A stretch of 64,000 nt of DNA from Niastella yeongjuensis (GCF_900110245.1 NZ_FOCZ01000001.1:496001-560000); one strand, 5' to 3'; numbered from the stretch's first letter, positions 34,655 through 43,562 are shown. Notes: generated from the sequence alone by a model not told the origin. A program made the numbers and translations.

Positions 34655-35533
34655 TTAATTCCTGGTGTCTAAACCCCATGATAATTTATTACGCAGGGTT
34701 TGCAGGAAATTGTTTTCATTCAACCGTACCAGGCTAAGCGTAAAGGATTCGTTGCGCACGGCTAATTGTACTTTTTTATCTACGAGTTCTTTGCGGGAAT
34801 CGAGCGCACATATAAAATGATCTGTTCGGCCCTCAATCTCAAATGATATAATATTATCATCTGGGACAATGATAGGTCGAACATTCAGGTTATGTGGGGC
34901 TACGGGGGTGATTACGAAACTGGAGGATTCAGGGAAAACCACTGGGCCATTACAACTTAACGAATATCCGGTTGAACCGGTAGGAGTTGCTACAATTACG
35001 CCATCAGCCCAGTATGTATTTAAAAATTCACCATTAAGATAAGTGTGAATTTTTATCATGGGTGATGTATCAGTTTTATGGATAGCAAATTCATTTAATC
35101 CGTAAGGTACATCGCCGAATAATGGTTTACTCGCATCCAAATGAATTAACGATCGCTTGTCTATTAGTATTGTGCGCTTGACCAGGGATTGTACTGCAAT
35201 GTGCAATTCTTTACTGCCAATGCTGGCCAAAAAGCCCAGCCGGCCAAAGTTGATCCCCAACACCGGAATATTCTTATCCCGAACCAGGGTAACGGTGTCG
35301 AGTAAAGTACCATCGCCCCCAAGGCTTATTAAAAAGTCAATGGCATCGGTGAGATCGCCCGAGTCGTTGAACAGGGTGGTCTTTTCTGAAAAACGCACCG
35401 ATGACTGGATCATCTCATAAAAAGGCTTGTATATAACCGGGTGAATATTTTCCTTGTCCAGTTCATCGAGCAATTGTTGCACTTTGCTATACTGGTCATC
35501 ATCAATAACCCTGCTATAAATGGCTACCTTCAT
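34655..35533 (-). CDS. nadK: NAD kinase
   Basis: A 292-residue cytosolic enzyme. The GGDGT motif (72-76) lies in LISLGGDGTLLDT; the NE/D motif is in GLNEFAIHK; the ATPTGSTGYSLSCNGPVVFP block is the diagnostic C-terminal part. It phosphorylates NAD to NADP. It is 60 bp upstream of porG in the conserved Bacteroidota order. Confidence 0.96.
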   Translation of the reverse strand: MKVAIYSRVIDDDQYSKVQQLLDELDKENIHPVIYKPFYEMIQSSVRFSEKTTLFNDSGDLTDAIDFLISLGGDGTLLDTVTLVRDKNIPVLGINFGRLGFLASIGSKELHIAVQSLVKRTILIDKRSLIHLDASKPLFGDVPYGLNEFAIHKTDTSPMIKIHTYLNGEFLNTYWADGVIVATPTGSTGYSLSCNGPVVFPESSSFVITPVAPHNLNVRPIIVPDDNIISFEIEGRTDHFICALDSRKELVDKKVQLAVRNESFTLSLVRLNENNFLQTLRNKLSWGLDTRN

Positions 35534-35561
35534 ACTATACGGTTAAATATTTTCCTGTCGT

Positions 35562-36998
35562 TTAAAAATCGTTCTTGATGTGTAAAAATAAACCCTTTTG
35601 TCCTAATTGGTTGAAGCTGTAATCGAGCCGCAATACGAAGTCATAGAAAGAAACCACGTCAATCCCGGCGCCATATGTGTACAAAGTGCGGTTCGTGAGG
35701 GAATTATTGGTAAAATTCTTATTATAGGAATACCCCAGATCGCCAAACAGGCGAGCATAAATGCGGAAGGGTATATGATCGTGCGATTTTGATTTTATAT
35801 AGGTAGGGATATTAAACCTGAACAACTGGTGCCGGTAGCTCTGCCTGGTTAAAATACCGGCTGAACCGTCAATTACATAATTCTCCAGCCCGCGCAGGTA
35901 CATATTGCCATAACCGAACATCCGTTGATTTATATATGGCTGGTTGAAAGGGACACGAAGCATGCCGGCTCCATTCCAGCTGAACCAGTCTTTTTTGCCC
36001 AATGCCCAGCCTTTGGTAACATTGGTACTGATCTGCCACATGTTCATGGCATTGTTGAAACCTCTTTTCACAATGGTCCCTTCTGCCAGCCACCCGGTAA
36101 GGGGGAAGGCCCTGTAATCAACATTTACATAATTGACGTTATAGGCCAGTTCAGGAAAACTAACCTGGTTACGCCCATAATTGTAGTACTTCGGATTTAG
36201 TCCGCTTATACCCGAGTCTACTTCCTGGTGGGTGTATGATAAAGAAAACGAATGCGTGGTACGTAATCCCGGCCGGTACGTCCAGTCAATATGGCCCGAC
36301 CAGTTCCTTATCCCTTTTCGTAAGGAGTCAACAAAAACCTGCTGATTATCTATAGTAGCGTAGTTGATCTCGCGGTTAAATGAATAGGAAAACCCAACCC
36401 GGTAACCGTGTTTTAAAGACTTGTCGGCATACGGTTGATCATATTGAAATTCTATCCGTTGTGTATAACCGGTGATCAGCCAGAGTTTTAGCTTGTCGTT
36501 GCGGCCGGTAAAATTATTATAGGTGAATTTGAATCCATAGTTAACCCGGTCGAGCCCGTAGCCCTGTTTGGCCCATTCGCTCAAATTGCGGTCAACGGGT
36601 TTCAGGTATGGGAGGGGGAAAATATACCATCGTTCTTTTACCTGTATAAGGATATCCACTACGTATCCACGAAATGATTTTAAAGAAATAACTACTTCGT
36701 TAAACAGGGCGGTATTGATCAATTGCGAACGCGAGATCTCGAATGCTTTTACCAGATTGGGCAGGTAAATGGAATCGCCGGTTTTAAAGGGCAATTCCCT
36801 TTCAATGATGTAGGGTTTTGTTTTTTTATTTCCTTCAATTATTATTTCCCCCACAACAAAAGGAGTATTGTAGTTGTTATTGGATGCAGACGAAACACTT
36901 GGTAAGGCTTGGGACGGGGAGTCCACAGGCGAGGGCTGGGCATGCACCAATGCCACACAACACAACAATGTTAGTATACAAATTAAAGTCTTTCCCAT
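35562..36998 (-). CDS. Omp85-superfamily outer-membrane protein with one POTRA domain
   Basis: A 478-residue protein with signal peptide MGKTLICILTLLCCVALVHA|QP. A short Ser/Pro-rich linker is followed by a single POTRA domain (about 48-120: VGEIIIEGNKKTKPYIIERE) and a BamA-like barrel to the C-terminus (LFLHIKNDF). With only one POTRA it is neither BamA nor classical TamA, but a BamA/TamA-related transporter or insertase of unknown clients. It starts the nadK side of the block, with only 28 bp to nadK. Confidence 0.85.
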   Translation of the reverse strand: MGKTLICILTLLCCVALVHAQPSPVDSPSQALPSVSSASNNNYNTPFVVGEIIIEGNKKTKPYIIERELPFKTGDSIYLPNLVKAFEISRSQLINTALFNEVVISLKSFRGYVVDILIQVKERWYIFPLPYLKPVDRNLSEWAKQGYGLDRVNYGFKFTYNNFTGRNDKLKLWLITGYTQRIEFQYDQPYADKSLKHGYRVGFSYSFNREINYATIDNQQVFVDSLRKGIRNWSGHIDWTYRPGLRTTHSFSLSYTHQEVDSGISGLNPKYYNYGRNQVSFPELAYNVNYVNVDYRAFPLTGWLAEGTIVKRGFNNAMNMWQISTNVTKGWALGKKDWFSWNGAGMLRVPFNQPYINQRMFGYGNMYLRGLENYVIDGSAGILTRQSYRHQLFRFNIPTYIKSKSHDHIPFRIYARLFGDLGYSYNKNFTNNSLTNRTLYTYGAGIDVVSFYDFVLRLDYSFNQLGQKGLFLHIKNDF

Positions 36999-37070
36999 GC
37001 ACGTGCCCTGGCAAGCAGTTGCTCTGTTTTCTAGGTGTTAAAAAATAAGCCGGCCGTTCCTACTGTTGTG

Positions 37071-37730
37071 CTAAATATTCAGATAATTCATCAAGTGGTC
37101 GTAGTTGTTCCTCAGTTCATTCTCGTATAGTTCTTCGCCAAAATAATATTTCACGTTGTACTCGTACCGTTGAAATGTAGCAACAATATCGGAAATTTCG
37201 AATTTATTGATTTTTATTGCCACAAAAAAAGAACTGGTGTTATTATCCCAATAACTATTCAACTGGGTTATTTGAGCATCATTGGTCTCTACCAGTTTAC
37301 TGAGTTCGGAAAATGAAAAGTTACGTTGTTCCATTTCCAGCACAATTAAACCACCGGGCTCGCTCGCTCCTGTGGCTTTACCTAATTCTTTTAAAAGGTC
37401 GATGGCTGCAATGGCTCCTACAAATTCATTTTCTTTATCAATAACCGGAACCAGGGAAAGATTATAATCATTCAACATTTGTACCGCCTCAATAAAGTGT
37501 GTATTGGCGTGTACAGCCACTTTCGAAAAGTGAGTATCAAGAGATTGGAGGGAAGTTCGTTCATCGTGGTTCATCAAATCCTCCTCAAATACCAAACCAA
37601 GGTATTTATCCTCTGCCACTACAGGTAACTGCATAACATGAAACTCCGACATCAGGTCCAGCGCCTGAATAACCGTATCACTCAGTGTGAGTGTGGGAAT
37701 CGATGCTGATATTAATTCTTTATTAAGCAC
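37071..37730 (-). CDS. CBS-domain pair protein
   Basis: A 219-residue soluble protein with a GTG start (MLNKELISASIPTLTLSD). Two CBS domains span about 1-60 and 65-125 (HVMQLPVVAEDKYLGLV; LSLVPVIDKENEFVGAIAAIDLL). The C-terminal part (about 135-219) has an ACT-like alternation with LIVLEMEQRNFSFSELSKLVE. CBS pairs bind adenine nucleotides and often act as energy sensors. Its constant neighbourhood upstream of nadK suggests regulation by nucleotide status; this is inference. Confidence 0.88.
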   Translation of the reverse strand: MLNKELISASIPTLTLSDTVIQALDLMSEFHVMQLPVVAEDKYLGLVFEEDLMNHDERTSLQSLDTHFSKVAVHANTHFIEAVQMLNDYNLSLVPVIDKENEFVGAIAAIDLLKELGKATGASEPGGLIVLEMEQRNFSFSELSKLVETNDAQITQLNSYWDNNTSSFFVAIKINKFEISDIVATFQRYEYNVKYYFGEELYENELRNNYDHLMNYLNI

Positions 37731-37893
37731 TGAAATCAGAGTTTACCTATCTATAAAATGTTATACGATAAAAGTCCGCAACTGGTTTGTCCCAACTACA
37801 TTACTATGCAAAATAAATTCCACAATAGGCATTAACCCTTGTAAACAGTTAGGTAATTACCTTAACCAAATATAATCATTTAGACGATAGTAT

Positions 37894-38670
37894 TCAGGCT
37901 ACCGCTGCAGGCTCATTCAACTTTGTCAAAAATTTATGGAGTATACGGTTAAATTCGTCTGGCACTTCCATCATGGGCGCATGACCACATTTGTCAATGA
38001 AATGCAGCTCACTGTTTGGAATTAACCGATGAAACTCCCGGCCTACAAACGGCGGGGTAATGGCATCATTATTACCCCAGATCAATAACGTGGGTTGTTT
38101 GATTTGATTGATATCCTCGCCCAGATTATTGCGGATGGCACTTTTTGCCAGCGCAATTATTTTGATGGCTTTCAAACGGTTGTTTACGATCTCGTACACT
38201 TCATCTACCAGCTCTTTGTCGGCGATTTTAGGGTCGTAAAAGGTTAACTCCGTTTTCTTCTTTATATAATCGTAATCACCGCGTTTGGGATAAGTGTCGC
38301 CCATACCATTCTCAAATAAACCGGAACTGCCGGTTAAAATGAGCGATTTAATGCGTTCCGGGTTTTTCAGTACGTGTAATATGGCTACGTGGCCACCCAA
38401 TGAGTTGCCAAGTAGGTGTACATTTTGATAATCCTGGTATTCAATAAACTTATGCACAAACTTCTGCAAACCACCTACTGAGGTATGCAAGAGGTCCATA
38501 TCAAGCAAAGGGAGTAAGGGAACCACAACTTTATTATGGTTCTTGAAGTAACTGATCAAATCATCAAAGTTGCTAAGGGCACCGAATAATCCATGCAAAA
38601 GTATTAACGGTTCACCTTCGCCTTCTTCAATATACTTGAATTTATCCACTTGTTTGATCGTATAATTCAT
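37894..38670 (-). CDS. Alpha/beta hydrolase
   Basis: A 258-residue cytosolic hydrolase without a signal peptide. The oxyanion block LILLHGLFG, nucleophile Ser90 in LLGNSLGGH, Asp202 in WGNNDAITPP and His230 in CGHAPMME make a complete triad. A helical cap is seen between about 125 and 180. It resembles the MhpC/BioH-like group; the substrate is unknown. About 160 bp of AT-rich sequence separates it from the CBS gene. Confidence 0.9.
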   Translation of the reverse strand: MNYTIKQVDKFKYIEEGEGEPLILLHGLFGALSNFDDLISYFKNHNKVVVPLLPLLDMDLLHTSVGGLQKFVHKFIEYQDYQNVHLLGNSLGGHVAILHVLKNPERIKSLILTGSSGLFENGMGDTYPKRGDYDYIKKKTELTFYDPKIADKELVDEVYEIVNNRLKAIKIIALAKSAIRNNLGEDINQIKQPTLLIWGNNDAITPPFVGREFHRLIPNSELHFIDKCGHAPMMEVPDEFNRILHKFLTKLNEPAAVA

Positions 38671-38799
38671 CAGCTATGTCTGTTCAAGTCAGTCAATTAA
38701 TCGCTAAAATAAACGTTTTACTGCAAATAATCCATCCTTGCAGTTTTACATTGCAATTTTAATGTAAGCTACTGATTTTTTACGTTTTTACAGCACACC

Positions 38800-39342
38800 T
38801 CAGCGTGGTACCTTTTGTGTGGCAAACCCGTCAAAAAACGCACTTAGCTCTGTAAACATATCTTTAAATATCGGTATCAGTTTCCCAATACCATTTATAA
38901 CCCAGGGACCCAGCGGCTGTAAAAATGGCCAGGTAATTGACTTAACAAGTGTTTCATCACTAATGAGTTTTACCTTTTGCACATAGAACAGCACTACGCT
39001 GAGTGTAAACATATACAATATAGTGTATAAAAGAACTCCTGCAATTTTGTTTGCCCAACCCATCATGGCCATTTCAACTGTTGATTCCAGTAAACTGGCA
39101 ACAAACCGTACTAACAAAACCACTCCGATAAACACCACAGCAAACGAAACAAAAGGCAACCATTTAGCAGAGATATTAACGGAATCTTTTAAATAATCTG
39201 CTACAACTACCGATAATTTCATGGCCGCGGCAATACCTGCAATAAACGCAAAAATTGAAAATACTGCAACTATAAGTCCACGCCGTAATCCTTTTATAAC
39301 GGCCATAACCAGAAATATTAGAACCAAAATATCTATGATCAT
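38800..39342 (-). CDS. CvpA family membrane protein
   Basis: A 180-residue protein with four hydrophobic segments (about 1-22, 24-46, 60-84, 100-125). The N-terminal DILVLIFLVMAVIKGLRRGLI is the CvpA signature, with Gly-Gly/Arg near residue 20. In E. coli CvpA is needed for colicin V production and is linked to membrane homeostasis; its function here is uncertain. It is followed by the alpha/beta hydrolase 130 bp later. Confidence 0.9.
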   Translation of the reverse strand: MIIDILVLIFLVMAVIKGLRRGLIVAVFSIFAFIAGIAAAMKLSVVVADYLKDSVNISAKWLPFVSFAVVFIGVVLLVRFVASLLESTVEMAMMGWANKIAGVLLYTILYMFTLSVVLFYVQKVKLISDETLVKSITWPFLQPLGPWVINGIGKLIPIFKDMFTELSAFFDGFATQKVPR

Positions 39343-39477
39343 AGGTAAACAGAAGTATGAAGAAAGAGATATGTTGTATGAATATCTTCAATTTTTGGGC
39401 CTCAATACCGTTTTTAGCCTCTTTTTTCCTACTTCTAACTTACATCTTCAGTTTCTTATTGCTGGCTATTACTCCAC

Positions 39478-39930
39478 TTATTTGGCTAATAATTCCTTTA
39501 CCAAAGCACTAATTGCTTTCCCATCAGCCTTACCAGCCAGTTGTTTGGTGGCAGCCCCCATCACTTTACCCATATCGGCAGGTGAGGAAGCCCCGGTTTC
39601 AGCAATGATGTTTGCTATTATTGCTTTCAGTTCTTCCCCGCTCAATTGTTTGGGGAGGAATTTTTCTATTATTTCAATTTCTTCTTGCTCTTTTTGTGCC
39701 AGGTCGGTACGGTTCTGCTGAGTAAAGATCTCCAGTGAATCACGCCGCTGTTTTACCAACTTCTGCAATAACTTGATCTCGTCTTCCTCTTTCAATTCAC
39801 CGCTCGCTCCTTCTGATGTTTTTGCCAGCAGAATGGCAGCTTTAATGGCGCGTAAACTACGCAATGCTTTTTCGTCTTTGGCCAGCATGGCTGGTTTCAG
39901 CTCAGCCATGATCTTTTGTTCTAAGTTCAT
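39478..39930 (-). CDS. YqeY/GatB C-terminal-like protein
   Basis: A 150-residue helical protein matching YqeY: MNLEQKIMAELKPAMLAKDEKALRSLR in the first helix pair, EIIEKFLPKQLS in the middle, then ASSPADMGKVMGAATKQLAGKADGKAIS. YqeY resembles the tRNA-binding tail of GatB, but its biological role is not known. It lies 17 bp after gldC on the same strand. Confidence 0.93.
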   Translation of the reverse strand: MNLEQKIMAELKPAMLAKDEKALRSLRAIKAAILLAKTSEGASGELKEEDEIKLLQKLVKQRRDSLEIFTQQNRTDLAQKEQEEIEIIEKFLPKQLSGEELKAIIANIIAETGASSPADMGKVMGAATKQLAGKADGKAISALVKELLAK

Positions 39931-39947
39931 ATAAGCGGCTTTTGAGA

Positions 39948-40295
39948 TTACAATTTATTTTCTTTCAGTTGAATGTCGCGAAACTTGCCATAAAAATCCT
40001 TGGCAAAAGTTTTCAGCATGTCCACCAGTTCGGCCTGGTGCGTGGCCCGCTCAAAGCTGTCGGCCATCGTCATTATGGTCTGATAATAAAAATCGGCCAT
40101 CTCATCCACCATCATTTCCTTGGTCCACAGGTCCATACGCAAAGCCGACTTATCACCCCCATCCCAAAAAGAAAGCATCATGGCCCGGGCTTTCTGGGCA
40201 TTGTCTGCAGTACTGTCGGTGGCGTTCCACAATATTTGCTCAGGAATGTTTTTATCATCAAGCGCCACATCTATAGTTATTCTCGATTGCCTCAT
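39948..40295 (-). CDS. gldC: Gliding motility protein GldC
   Basis: A 115-residue cytosolic protein. The sequence runs MRQSRITIDVALDDKNIPEQ, then ILWNATDS, MMLSFWDGGDKSALRMDLWTKEM and DEMADFYYQTIMTMADSFERAT, the pattern of GldC. In Flavobacterium GldC is encoded near the gldB/gldC pair and helps gliding. gldB is not in this window. It starts the gldC-yqeY-cvpA series on the minus strand. Confidence 0.9.
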   Translation of the reverse strand: MRQSRITIDVALDDKNIPEQILWNATDSTADNAQKARAMMLSFWDGGDKSALRMDLWTKEMMVDEMADFYYQTIMTMADSFERATHQAELVDMLKTFAKDFYGKFRDIQLKENKL

Positions 40296-40489
40296 TTTAT
40301 TTGATTATCAGTTTTTTATATTTTGAACCGCAAAAGTACACCGATTTTTAATAGGTTTTGGTACCAGACTAACTGTTCACCTTGTGTAAATGTAAATTAA
40401 ACCACTATTCGGTGTGAATTGTTACGACATATATACGTTTTTAACTATACCGCTATTGCACAAAATACTGCCAAAAAAATAGGGTACTA

Positions 40490-40722
40490 ACCCGTTGGCA
40501 GATACAAGTTTATTTGATAATTTGGGGAATACGCTTCAAAATCTTCCCAGATTTATAAAAAACCTTTCCGGAATCTATTTTCGATATCCTCCGAATGACT
40601 TTCTGATCAAAACTAATCTTCACGCTTCCCCAAAATCATTGGCGGCCTTGATATACCTGATTAACCTGTGGAAAAACCAATCCCTTTTAGGAAAAGGCCT
40701 AAACAAAGGCCTTTTCTTTTTC
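40490..40722 (+). ncRNA. Candidate structured small RNA with its own terminator
   Basis: Bases 40521-40529 (TTTGGGGAA) and 40626-40634 (TTCCCCAAA) form a perfect 9-bp inverted repeat about 95 bases apart. Between them are a small hairpin AAATCT-TCCC-AGATTT and the palindrome TTCCGGAA. A strong plus-strand terminator follows at 40692-40720. The nearest plus-strand gene upstream ends 14 kb away. A 6S-like RNA is one possibility, but no diagnostic sequence was recognised. Confidence 0.4.
40692..40720 (+). terminator. Plus-strand terminator without an upstream gene
   Basis: Stem AAAAGGCCT / AGGCCTTTT around a 6-base loop, then CTTTTTC. It lies 45 bp before the DUF4290 start and downstream of no known plus-strand gene. 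Confidence 0.8.
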
Positions 40723-40763
40723 TAAACTTACTTTGTTACTTTTGTTAATCTTATATTTATAGA

Positions 40764-41510
40764 ATGAACAATATTAGTAGTATTGAAAAAATGGAATATA
40801 ACACGACCAGGAACCACCTGGCGATGCGTGAGTACGGAAGGCATATTCAGAAGATGATTGAATACCTGCTGACTATCGAAGATCAGGAAACCCGCCAGCG
40901 TAATGCCTATGCTGTGATTGAACTGATGGGCTTTCTGAACCCCCACTTAAAAAATGTAGAAGATTTCAGACATAAATTATGGGATCACCTTTTCCTGATC
41001 TCCGATTTTAAACTGGCGGTTGATTCCCCCTACCCCATTCCTACCAGGGAAACTTTAAAATCAAGGCCAGGACCGTTGCCGTATCCCAAACGCTATCCCA
41101 AATTCTCGCACCTGGGTAAAAACCTGGAGCTGGTTATAAACAAGGCGCTGAAAGAAGAACAAGGCGAAAAAAGACAGGGCTTCGCCAATGCCATCGCCTA
41201 TTACATGAAACTGGCTTATAATAACTGGCATAAAGAAACCGTGCACGATGACGCCATCCAGGGCGAACTGACCAATATTACGGAAGGTCAGCTCACCTTT
41301 ACCAATACACCGTATGTACGCCAGCATCGCCCCAGCGATAACCGCGACCGGGATCGCGATCGTGGCGGTTATGGCGATTATCGCAATAAACGTGGTCAGA
41401 AATTCCAGGGCCGTGGAGGCCGTGACCGCGATGACCGCGGCGGTGGTGGCGGGGGACGTGATAACCGCAACGACCGGAGCGGTGGCAAGTTCAAGAAAAG
41501 ATATAAATAA
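40764..41510 (+). CDS. DUF4290 protein with Arg/Gly/Asp-rich tail
   Basis: A 248-residue protein. The DUF4290 domain covers about 10-195 (NHLAMREYGRHIQKMIEYLL; RQRNAYAVIELMGFLNPHL; YYMKLAYNNWHKETVHDD). The last 60 residues are low-complexity (RDRDRDRGGYGDYRNKRGQK, then GGRDRDD and GGGGGGRD) ending in KFKKRYK, an RGG-like tail that often binds RNA. The function of DUF4290 is not known. The start is ATG 40764; MEYNTTRNHL at 40791 is an alternative. A terminator follows at 41563. Confidence 0.88.
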   Translation: MNNISSIEKMEYNTTRNHLAMREYGRHIQKMIEYLLTIEDQETRQRNAYAVIELMGFLNPHLKNVEDFRHKLWDHLFLISDFKLAVDSPYPIPTRETLKSRPGPLPYPKRYPKFSHLGKNLELVINKALKEEQGEKRQGFANAIAYYMKLAYNNWHKETVHDDAIQGELTNITEGQLTFTNTPYVRQHRPSDNRDRDRDRGGYGDYRNKRGQKFQGRGGRDRDDRGGGGGGRDNRNDRSGGKFKKRYK

Positions 41511-41531
41511 AGCGGATTTGAATTTCAGAAA

Positions 41532-41597
41532 GCCTGCCATCCGGCAGGCAGATAAAATAAATAAAACCCCGACGGTAAAACCTATTGTCGGGGTTTT
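41532..41597 (+). terminator. Two hairpins and terminator after DUF4290
   Basis: GCCTGCC / GGCAGGC (41532-41549) and AAAACCCCGAC / GTCGGGGTTTT (41563-41573 with 41587-41597). The second is followed by ATATTT and precedes murA, so murA likely has its own promoter. Confidence 0.75.
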
Positions 41598-41650
41598 ATA
41601 TTTGCAGCTTATTTATTCGGTTTCTAAATAAAACCCAGGTAACAGTAACT

Positions 41651-42955
41651 ATGAATTCTTTCGAAGTCATCGGTGGCAAAAAATTAAAAGGTGAAATTGT
41701 TCCGCAAGGCGCTAAAAACGAGGCCCTGCAAATTATCAGTGCCGTGTTATTAACAGGCCAAAAAGTAACCATTACAAATATTCCCGACATTTTAGATGTA
41801 AACCTGCTTATTGAATTGCTGGGGGAAATGAATGTAAAGATCGACCGCCCTCAACCCGATACCTGTACCTTTCAGGCCGATGATGTGAATGTTGATTACC
41901 TCCGCAGTGATGCCTATAAACAAAAAAGCGGTCGCCTGCGTGGCTCCGTTATGCTGGCCGGCCCCATGCTGGCCCGTTTCAGAAAAGCCTATATTCCCAA
42001 ACCCGGCGGCGATAAAATAGGCCGCCGCAGACTGGATACCCATATTATTGGTTTCGAAAAACTGGGCGCCTCCTTCAACTACCTTTCCGAAGATGGCTTT
42101 TTTGAATTACAGGCCCCCAACCTTAAGGGTACCTACCTCATGCTCGACGAGCCGTCTGTAACCGGCACCGCCAATATTATTATGGCGGCTGTTATGGCCC
42201 AGGGCACCACTACCATATATAACGCCGCCTGCGAACCATATATACAACAGTTGTGCAAAATGCTCAACCGCATGGGCGCTAAGATAACCGGTATCGGTAG
42301 CAACCTGCTCAACATTGAAGGCGTACAATCATTAAACGGTACCGAACACCGCATGCTGCCCGATATGATCGAGATCGGGTCGTTTATTGGGTTGGCAGCA
42401 ATGACCCAAAGCGATATCACCATCAAAAATGCCGGCATAGAACACCTGGGCATTATCCCTGAAAAATTCAGACAACTGGGCATTCAACTTGAAATTAAAG
42501 GCGACGATATTCATGTACCCGCACAGGAAGTATACGAAATTCAAACCTTTCTCGATGGTGGCGTACTCACCATATACGATCATCCCTGGCCGGGTTTTAC
42601 CCCCGACCTGTTGAGCATTGTGCTGGTAGTAGCTACCCAGGCCCACGGCAGTGTGCTGATACATCAAAAAATGTTCGAAAGCCGGTTGTTCTTTGTTGAC
42701 AAACTCATTGATATGGGCGCACAGATCATTTTATGCGATCCCCACCGGGCCGCTGTAATTGGTTTGGGCAGAAAACAAAACCTGCGGGGCATTCAAATGA
42801 GCAGCCCCGATATCAGGGCCGGGATCTCCCTGTTAATTGCCGCATTAAGTGCCGATGGAAAAAGTGTTATTCAAAACATTGAACAGATCGATCGCGGCTA
42901 TCAGTACATCGACAAACGCCTGCAGGCCTTAGGCGCTCAGATCAAAAGAATATAA
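41651..42955 (+). CDS. murA: UDP-N-acetylglucosamine 1-carboxyvinyltransferase with Asp at the fosfomycin site
   Basis: Start at ATG 41651 (MNSFEVIGGKKLKGEI), 434 residues; an earlier in-frame ATG at 41585 lies in the terminator region and is rejected. Conserved blocks: GAKNEALQIISA (Lys22, Asn23), GPMLARF, SRLFFVDKLIDMGAQI and the C-terminal GYQYIDKRLQALGA. The catalytic-loop Cys (Cys115 in E. coli, PGGCxIG) is Asp121 here (PGGDKIGRRRLD). The enzyme still adds enolpyruvate to UDP-GlcNAc for peptidoglycan; the Asp form is known in Mycobacterium and Chlamydia and is insensitive to fosfomycin. gmk follows 40 bp later. Confidence 0.95.
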   Translation: MNSFEVIGGKKLKGEIVPQGAKNEALQIISAVLLTGQKVTITNIPDILDVNLLIELLGEMNVKIDRPQPDTCTFQADDVNVDYLRSDAYKQKSGRLRGSVMLAGPMLARFRKAYIPKPGGDKIGRRRLDTHIIGFEKLGASFNYLSEDGFFELQAPNLKGTYLMLDEPSVTGTANIIMAAVMAQGTTTIYNAACEPYIQQLCKMLNRMGAKITGIGSNLLNIEGVQSLNGTEHRMLPDMIEIGSFIGLAAMTQSDITIKNAGIEHLGIIPEKFRQLGIQLEIKGDDIHVPAQEVYEIQTFLDGGVLTIYDHPWPGFTPDLLSIVLVVATQAHGSVLIHQKMFESRLFFVDKLIDMGAQIILCDPHRAAVIGLGRKQNLRGIQMSSPDIRAGISLLIAALSADGKSVIQNIEQIDRGYQYIDKRLQALGAQIKRI

Positions 42956-42995
42956 AGTACCCCCTGTAAACGCACGCTAAACCACATACGCATAC

Positions 42996-43562
42996 ATGCA
43001 TCAGAATAAAATAATAATCCTTACAGCCCCTTCAGGAGCCGGTAAAACATCTATTACCCATTACCTGTTAAGAGAATTTCCTCAACTGGCATTTTCCATT
43101 TCCGTGGCTACCCGCAAAAGACGCGAGAACGAAGTAGAAGGAAAAGATTATTATTTTATGACTGAAGAAGAATTTCACAACAGGAATAAAAACAATGAAT
43201 TCGTTGAGTGGGAAATGGTGTACGAAGGCAAGATCTATGGCACGCTGAAATCAGAATTGGAGCGCATCTGGAAGAATAATCAGGTACCCGTGCTGGATAT
43301 CGATGTAAAAGGCGCTATTCACGTTCAGGAACAATATCCCGGTACGCTGTCGATATTCATTGATCCGCCTTCTGTTGATGAATTAAGACGCCGGTTAAGC
43401 TCGAGAGGCACTGAAACTGAAGAAAGCCTGCAAACCAGAATAAACAAGGCCTCCTACGAAATATCGTTTAAACACCATTTTTCTAAAATAATCCTTAACG
43501 ACAATCTCGAAAAGGCCTGTACACAGGCCAAAGAGGCAGTACAGCAGTTTCTGGAAAGCTAA
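42996..43562 (+). CDS. gmk: Guanylate kinase
   Basis: A 188-residue enzyme. The P-loop is TAPSGAGKTS (residues 10-19). The GMP-binding region reads ATRKRRENEVEGKDYYFM, and DIDVKGAIHVQ is the usual strand for the kinase core. It converts GMP to GDP with ATP. It lies between murA and a CNNM-type gene. The usual yicC neighbour is at the other end of the window. Confidence 0.96.
   Translation: MHQNKIIILTAPSGAGKTSITHYLLREFPQLAFSISVATRKRRENEVEGKDYYFMTEEEFHNRNKNNEFVEWEMVYEGKIYGTLKSELERIWKNNQVPVLDIDVKGAIHVQEQYPGTLSIFIDPPSVDELRRRLSSRGTETEESLQTRINKASYEISFKHHFSKIILNDNLEKACTQAKEAVQQFLES

Larger units (their letters stand above)
40296..40763. other. 468-bp gap holding a candidate small RNA and a promoter
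   Basis: No gene is supported. It holds the divergent start region of gldC, a structured stretch (40490-40720) listed as a candidate small RNA, and TACTTTTG at 40737-40744, a good -7 box for the DUF4290 gene at 40764; the -33 region lies in the T-rich tail of the terminator and matches only partly. Confidence 0.55.

Noticed and set aside
40495-40725. 76-codon plus-strand frame before DUF4290
   Set aside because: It starts with TTG and ends in the terminator stem (GLNKGLFFF is the translated hairpin); no sign of selection for protein.
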